NCBI RefSeq assembly: GCF_001039355.2
Contig: NW_019775747.1
Coordinates: forward strand, 232,751 to 296,750
Source of the DNA: Lingula anatina
Taxonomy: Eukaryota > Brachiopoda > Lingulata > Lingulida > Lingulidae
DNA: 64,000 bases
Direction: 5' to 3'
Within the stretch, counting starts at the first letter, position 1; every line of letters starts with the position of its first letter. A model generated the notes under the pieces. That model saw only the letters and a program-made list of their open reading frames with translations. It was not told the DNA's origin and did not search any database. The translations under genes were made by a program, and so were the position numbers. Below, one piece after another: positions 56,733 through 64,000 of the stretch.

Positions 56733-57491
56733 GTACGGGAACAAGAATAATACATGTATTTCCACCAATACCGTAACCCGTCATGCTACTACATTATGCC
56801 AGTCCACCATTAGGGTTCCTACATGTAATATTTCACCATTAGATCCTTCTTCTTCTTCTTAATCTCAAATGTCCAGCGGTTTCTTTGGAGCGCAACTAGC
56901 TGACATTTCGTTTGATACTTTATCTTACCGAGGCATTCAGTTGATCGATAGATGCTAAGACATACAAAGATCGACTAAGACTGATTAAGGGTAAGTATAG
57001 GTAATTTCATACCTCGGACACATGACCCGTTACATATACCTGTAGTTAATCTATAAAAGAAGACGTTCATAGTGGTAGGCCTATAAAATAACGTTCCTTG
57101 CCATTGCGTTTGTCAGCTGATAATTTTTCATGCTCGTAACGATTTTGTCTTTATTTCAAATACCCACATTTTTTTTTCACCTTACGTAAAATATCGATTT
57201 ATTAATGTATACTTTGTACGTTGATTCCACCGGCTATTTTCAGACATCCGGAATTAGACAAGATGATCTGATAGAAACGATATACTTTTTTACCAAGTTC
57301 AACAAGTTTGAAATAGCTTTTGTCTTCTTTTTTTCTCATTCCACAACAATTTGAGAACATTCTAGAACACCTAACCTATTCAAATCCACTTCTTGTAAAA
57401 AATTAATTGTCAAAATTTTGGAGTAGCCTATGTTTCTTTGTAGTCAAATGGTTACCGGGGGAGGGGGGGGAGAGGGTGAATGCAATTACCA
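56733..57491. other. No gene seen
   Basis: Unremarkable AT-rich sequence between the foldback element and duplication 2 copy B, with a G run at 57458-57470. Confidence 0.5.
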
Positions 57492-60437
57492 TGTATTGTC
57501 AGTACCTATGTATTGCATCGTGTACAGTGAGTGAAGAGTGGACACATTCGGAAGTCTGTACATCGCATTTTCCTTGAATAGGCATTTTTTCTCCCCACAG
57601 GCTTACGGTTTCTATTAGAAACATTGACAGTGTTCTTTTCATAATCATGAAATAATGAAAGTCAGACTGATACTTTTTCACTTTTTACTGTATCTGTGAA
57701 AATGTTTCTTTTTAATATAAGCGACCCCGAATTTTTAGCACAGGAAGATAAAGGCGTTCATGTTTTTTTTCAGAATATTGCTTCAATTCGAAATAGAAGT
57801 GTTTGGAGAATAAAGAAACACATTTATGGAAACAAATGCTCTACGCGTCTATTAAATAAAACCTCAACAAGAAACGGCAGACATTTTTCACGACTTGCAC
57901 AGATGGAAAAGTTGCGAATTCGAAAGGTCTATGACCTTGACATGTTTATTTTCTTTTTTGATGATGAAAGTGCAATTCTCTGAATTGAGGGAAAAAAAAA
58001 GAACTATGGAAAACGGACTAAGCCACTTTATCGTACCGTATTTATGTACCTTTAGTAACGAACGGCCATCTGCAAATCCTGCAGCAATATCGACTGAGAG
58101 AGAGAGAGAGAGAGAGAGAAAGAGGGAGAGAGAGGTGGTAGGGTGGGGAACCTATTCAACTGAACGCAGCCTAGAAAAATTTGTTAATTTATCTCGTTAT
58201 TTTTGTTAAGAGGAGCTGACAATATACATGTACCCCAGGCCCCACAACTGAATAAGTAATTTTGATAAGAAGGGATTTTTCTAATACAAGAGTTGATATA
58301 TCCCACATAACAATTAAAACTGTGACATATCTTGTAGTCGCTTAACAAAGCCATGCATGCTATTCGTGGTTCGACTTTTTGTTCTGCTCATTTTTTCTCT
58401 TGGAGCATTCTTTGTGCCCTAAACATTCACGAGATCCATTTTTCCGGTTGCAATTAGCCAAACGAGTGAACAGCGAATGCAACATTTTAAAAAATAGCAA
58501 CACGTATACTGCTTCTGGATATATACACGGAGTCAACTCTAAACGGTTTTATGATTTATTACCGTCGAATTCAACTTAAAAGCAAAACTCATATGTTTAA
58601 CCACTTTAATTTCGAGGTTTCCCCTGGATTTCTGCCAACATGGTACTGTTTGCGTTAATGTTTTTGTAGTTTCGGATACCAACACAATAATTCATTAGTC
58701 GGAAAGCCCTGTTCTTCAATTAGCCGTACACATGTACCCGAAGGTTCGTTTCAAAAAAGCAGAATTTGGGCAAAGGGGAAGAGGTCGAACTAATCTTTGC
58801 AATCACAACATATCACTGTCAACTGCAAGTGATATTTCGAACTTTGTGAACGAAAAACACTTACTCAATTAGGCTGTATAAAAACTTAAGAGCTTTACTT
58901 GATACTGAGAGGGGTTGACAGCAAAAAGTACTATAACGCAATTTTGAAACTGTAGATGTTGATGAATAAATGGATATATATAGAATAAAACATTATTAAT
59001 AATGGATGATGGAGCTGAAAATGAATAGATGGATGGATAAGCAATAAAAAGAGATAGACATAACTGAAAAAGAAAACATCAAAATGAAGGTTAAAGAAGG
59101 TGAAAAAAATGTGAAATAATGTAGCTTTTTAAGCAATTCCACCCCATCCTGTCTTTGAATTTTAAAAACAATTTGAGTAATCTTGAAAATGCCTCCTCAC
59201 GCCATTTGGAAATAATTTTATGTTATTTGATGTAAATAAGAAATACATGTATGAAGTTGAAGAACAACATACCGTAAATGCGATAATCATCTTAGTTCCA
59301 AATAGCCCTTCAATGCAACTTAAACAGAGATAGACAGATGCCGCCCACGGCCCTTATGAAAATTGGAGAAAAAGAAAGAAAGAAAGAAAGAAAAAAAAAC
59401 AGAACTATGTCCCATTAGAGAAGATCATCATCGAGAACGGCTGGGTCGGAGCAGACACGCCATGCCCCCAGCAAAAACTCTTCACTGGTCACGGTTCTGT
59501 GACCAGGAAAAGGGAAAAGACACCTCATAATGTGTAATGTTCCGGATTTTTCGCCGCATGTGTTCTCAGCGCTTGCGACAATTCAAAGCGTAAGCTGTCT
59601 TTGGTGCCCGCGAGGATTTAAGTAACATGTGTCTGGCTTTCTAGATACCTTAAAGGGTTCAATTCAAGACCAATAGGCGGTCCAGAACCTTTGACCAACG
59701 TTTCATTTTCTTCACATCTGTATAAATCGAAGGTTTTTGACTAAAAGAGCATCTGTTGGATTTAGACGGAGACTATTTCTTTCTTGTAATAAGACAAGAG
59801 ATTAAAAAAATTGATTCGACGATAACAGATGTATCGTAAGTAAAAGTAGACTGAAAATGGATACGCCAACGGCAGGCATGCACACCCAGAGCGAAAAAAA
59901 TTAAAGGCTTCAAATAGTGGACTGATGGTCTTGGCATTGAAGGCCTTTAGCATTGCACATTAATTTGACTTGAATGCACTATAGTGTATGGTAAAACACT
60001 TATACAATACAGATTTTGTAACATGCACACTGCCATCCAATATCCCACTCGGCCTCTTGATTGCATACAATTTTCTTTGGAATTAGAACCTATTTTGGTC
60101 ACGGAAATGCGCTCAGATACAGTGGTTAGAACGGTAGAAAGGCCAGGCGACAAATCGAGAAAAAAAATGAAAACATCGTCATCGTCATCATCATCATACC
60201 CTGTTTTATCAGCGGTGCGGCCATGAAGGTCCATAGGTCATAGATTTGATCTTATTCCATCACTTTGCACACCGAGATTTTTTTTAGCTTAACTTGCTAT
60301 TGAAACTTTCGAGCCAATTCGATCTTCAAGCTGACAAAATGTTATCCTGCCAAAGCTGTTTAAATAAAAATGTGAAGAAATCACTTTCTCCGGTCAGTGC
60401 ATGGACCGTTTCGTGTAATATGTCTCGTTATACAACT

Positions 60438-60475
<38 letters not shown>

Positions 60476-61154
60476 CAAACAGTGAGTGTTCTCTAATTTG
60501 GCAGGCCATAGGCATTTAAGTATAAAAAAAAAATCACCACCATTTAGAACAATCCTTCTGCAAATAAAACTTAAAATGTGAAGAAAGAGAAGAATACAAT
60601 AACACCATCAAATTAATCGAGAGTCATTGTAATTGTCAACTGATGCTATCTGCGCTGGCATAAATGCGTCTTACCTTAGGAGGACTGGTTAGGCCCGCGT
60701 CTCTCTTCATTAAACATAACAACAAATAATCTTCTCACAGACGCATTCGACACCCTTCAGCGCTGCTTAATGTTCGAAGGATAACAACATGAAATAGAAC
60801 AGTGTTTCCCCTTTAAGACAGCTTATGCATTTTCTAATAAGGCCAAGATTTGACGATACATTTATCCCATTGTCCACAAACCGTGACGGAATTCAACGCA
60901 GAATGGCGCAAAAGGGCAGACGCTGTTTGTTTTAGAGCTACCGTTTCTAGGCTGAAGCGAAGAGCGGTAACCTTCGCGCTCATTTAGAATAGTATATGTT
61001 CACATTTGATTTATTTTGAATGATTTCTGAGCCGTATAAGCATACTTTAATGCGATACATTAATGAATAACATTCGACAACGGGGTTGCCTTTTAAGTCC
61101 ACTGGATGCCGTTTATATTATATTGCAAGTAACATGCACTAATTAATAAATTAT

Positions 61155-61323
61155 CAGGGGCGGATTAAGGGTTTCTTCTTGGTCTTCTGTAAGACGGTCA
61201 GATTTTTCAAGTTACATTAATAGGCATCTAAACTTTCTCTGTCGGAAGACGGTCAAAACTGGAGCATGGATTAACAAAGATAATTTGGAAGACTGTCAGA
61301 AAATATCTCTGGAACCACCCCTG
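61155..61323 (+). mobile_element. CAGGGGCGGAT MITE in copy B
   Basis: Counterpart of 47499-47653. The flanking 5-mers are now ATTAT and ATCAT, one mismatch, in keeping with later decay. Confidence 0.7.
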
Positions 61324-61892
61324 ATCATGATGCCACTAACATACAAGCGATCTATGTAAAAGGTACGATTAATATCCTCGCCAAAACTGATGTCGGTCTA
61401 TGGGCATGCACAGCTGGCTGGTTACCGCATTTTTTACCGCACGAAAGCGTTTAAAACGGTACCGAACCGGTCGAAACTTCGGACCGTGTAAATTGGCCCG
61501 CGGAGAAACGAGTACAGCTATAGCCACCTGGAGGACATCTAGGGGTGCCTTATTTAAGTGGACTTGTGTCATTGGAAACTGTTCATAATGAGTTACTGTG
61601 CTGGAATGTGTCGATACCGAACGTTCTCGTGGACCTAAACATTAGTGCGTATTATTTGAAAGAAAATAATTGGGTGTCATATTTATAATGGGAAATGTGT
61701 TTTCGATACGGTTTGGTTGATTTAGACCGAGTTCAAATAATTCAAAGGGAGAGAGAAATAGAAACCCTTTGAAAGAAATATGTGAGAAAATTAGCTAAAA
61801 GAATGCGCGGGCATGCCTTATCGTCAAAATGAGCGCATGCTTGAGCACACATCGCATACTGTGATACATTTTGGCTTGATTTAAATGCACGC

Positions 61893-61893
<1 letters not shown>

Positions 61894-61955
<62 letters not shown>
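61894..61955. repeat. TA microsatellite
   Basis: About 30 TA units. In copy A the same place reads GCTATAGGACTGG, so the expansion is specific to copy B. Confidence 0.95.
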
Positions 61956-61957
<2 letters not shown>

Positions 61958-64000
61958 AGGGCTGGTACCTTTCTTCATACACACGTTTTTTTTCCTTTGT
62001 CTGAACAAACATACCTTGGAATGAATTCTATACACACTTTTAATTATCAGGTCTCGGTTTTCATTCCACCTTTTTACGCAACAGTAAGCTTCAAGCAAGT
62101 AGTAGAATGATGAGTGACATTGGTAAGTGATTCCTAATAGAGCAAATGGAAAAAAGGAGATAACGGAGAAAATATCAGATAAACATGTTACACATGCATA
62201 TAAAAACTCGCTGTGGTGAGTTCTTTTGCACGCGCACGAGTACAAATCGTTAATAGCCAACCCAAATTGCTACAATTAAGCTAAAACAGAGCATTGGTAA
62301 ACCATACACGATGAAAACACTGGTAAACGATACACGATGAAAAAAATTGTGCTGTTTGCATTCACTCGTAATGTTGATAATCTGCCGGTTGACAGTCAAC
62401 GTGCAAACGAACACACATTCTTATACCTTCACAATGCACTCGTATCTACGCTATACATGTAAATGTACCAAACACTCGAATTTCTGTCGTGGAGAACAAA
62501 TGGAAGCATTAATGACATTATGATAAATTGGCACAATGTTAAACTCTAATCTTTGCAATGTTGTGCATGACTTGTCGTTCAGTTCAGTGTATCTGGCGTG
62601 GCAGCATCTGTCAGTAGCGTTATACTAGCTGTCATAGCTCGCCCTCCGGGGAATGCGCTTATGTCAGGCAGTGCGCAACAGCTTGGAGACATTCAGTTCA
62701 CTTCGATTCGTCTTTTGGGCTGCACTCGCTTACTGGAATGTGTTTAGTGTGTATCTTTTTTATAACTAAGTCCCCATCACAAACAATACTATTGACATAA
62801 TATAAAATGAAATAAATAATACTGATGACAGTAATACAATAAAAATTGTACTACGGAGTTTGTTGGATATAATTAGATAGGTGAAACTGCGTCGAAAGTC
62901 TGTTTTAATTTGTACAAATACCAGCGTTAATCATGAGACCAGGAGCAGCAGAGCAAGCGCTAGGTGACAATGCGGGCGCGTACCCGGAGTTTCAGAGGTC
63001 ACTGTAAACGAGCCTTTGTCCTCAGTAAGCATCCGTCATTTCCAGTGCGAATGGCCTCTGAAAAATCAGAGCGAAGCGCAACTTGAATTGGCCGATTGTG
63101 ATCCTTGTTCACTTCATGCAGGGAAAGCGGAGCAAAAGCTCATCCTCAACTTATAATTGTATCTTGTTATATCCTATAATTAAATTTGAATTTAAGAAGA
63201 AAAGCCATGTCGGCATAAGGTGATGATAAAATTATTTAATGTTGGTCTGAAAATTGGGCAGAAATCAAACAGAGTTTTTTTGCAGCTATCACCTGTAATC
63301 GTGCAAGAACTTTCGCTTCATAAAGTTCAGCGCTGTGTGCCGTGCGTTCGTGCACGCACACGTGCATGTTAGCTTACCTGTATTCTTAGAAGGGACAGAA
63401 CTCAACTCCATATTCATGTGACAGCTGTGAGAATGAAAAATAAAAATAATTAGAATTGGAAAAAAGGGAAAAAAATGTGATTTTGTACACTCCAACATGT
63501 GCGTAATCGATACTCATAAGTGCATCTTTACTATAAGTGTGACAGAGCCTTAAGTAAAGATGAAGCAAATATGTCACCTTTCTCACTATAAATCTTGCAT
63601 TTATCCTTAACGTTCGTATACAATCGCTGTCCTTGAATTATCTTTTCAATTTTTTATCTTTTTTATTAAAATAAAAGTACACAGAATAGTTAATTGGGCT
63701 TTCTTTTTGCGGCGACTGCTGCTAGGGGTCGTGTCACCAATGAATGACTCTAAAAACTGTAACAACATTGATGCAATATTTGCGTCTACTATGACCCGCT
63801 CCAAACCAAGAAGTAGTCAAATGGGATAAAACATTGTTTCTGTTAAACAAGTAGCCCTACACTGTGTATTTCATTGGACTGCTGCACCCTCATTTGAAAT
63901 AGACCAAAATGCACACAAGCGTAATGTAGACCAACTTCTAAGAGTTCGGTAGAGCAAAAGAACTCTTAGAAGTTGGTCTCCATACGCTTATATGCCTTTG

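Larger units (their letters stand above)
57492..64000. repeat. Segmental duplication 2, copy B (continues past window)
   Basis: It matches 43495-50523 in order and orientation and is still matching at the last base of the window. Compared with copy A it has a TA microsatellite insertion (61894-61955) and lacks two elements. Confidence 0.92.

Overview
This is a piece of an animal nuclear genome: AT-rich, intron-bearing, full of microsatellites, small inverted-repeat transposons and recent duplications, with single N and multi-N assembly gaps. The one clear protein gene is a peptide-hormone receptor whose closest recalled relatives are CRF/diuretic hormone 44 (DH44) receptors. Together with the dense MITE load and ACATGTA-rich sequence this suggests a marine invertebrate, most likely a lophotrochozoan such as a bivalve mollusc. 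The taxonomic guess is inference. No bacterial operons, CRISPR arrays or rRNA genes are present.

Layout. 1-1671: no gene seen. 1672-5159: an almost complete but decayed DNA transposon with perfect 25-bp terminal inverted repeats, a 5-bp target duplication, short subterminal repeats and a broken ORF, containing a 154-base gap. 5337-20358, minus strand: a class B1 (secretin-family) GPCR that I reconstructed from 12 coding exons. All splice sites are GT-AG, all phases agree, and the product is 540 codons with six extracellular cysteines and seven membrane helices. Its introns hold an antisense tRNA-Ser(GCU), a TAA-flanked MITE, a foldback element carrying a RecQ-helicase fragment, and large GT/GA microsatellites. 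21471-29663: a tandem direct duplication of about 4.1 kb just upstream of the receptor. Each copy carries the same candidate minus-strand promoter (CCAAT and TATA) and two candidate 5' exons. A single N marks the junction, so an assembly artefact is possible.

29664-36792 is gene-poor. A solo LTR lies at 36793-37118. At 39247-42111 there is a complex tandem array built around tRNA-Ser(GCU): two intact copies and at least seven decayed ones. 43495-50523 and 57492-64000 are two diverged copies of a roughly 7-kb segment; the second runs off the window. They differ by clean insertions that show mobile elements against empty sites. Between them are another intact tRNA-Ser, a 0.4-kb local duplication, and a 2.7-kb foldback element (54051-56732) made of about 14 degenerate units of roughly 180 bp, most carrying a CAAGATGGC-type motif.

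How the parts relate: the receptor is the only convincing functional protein gene. The tRNA-Ser genes are a dispersed, actively duplicating family. Almost everything else is mobile DNA and its decay products. The strongest candidates for something undescribed are the 3.5-kb transposon at 1672-5159, the 2.7-kb foldback array, and the duplicated candidate promoter block upstream of the receptor.
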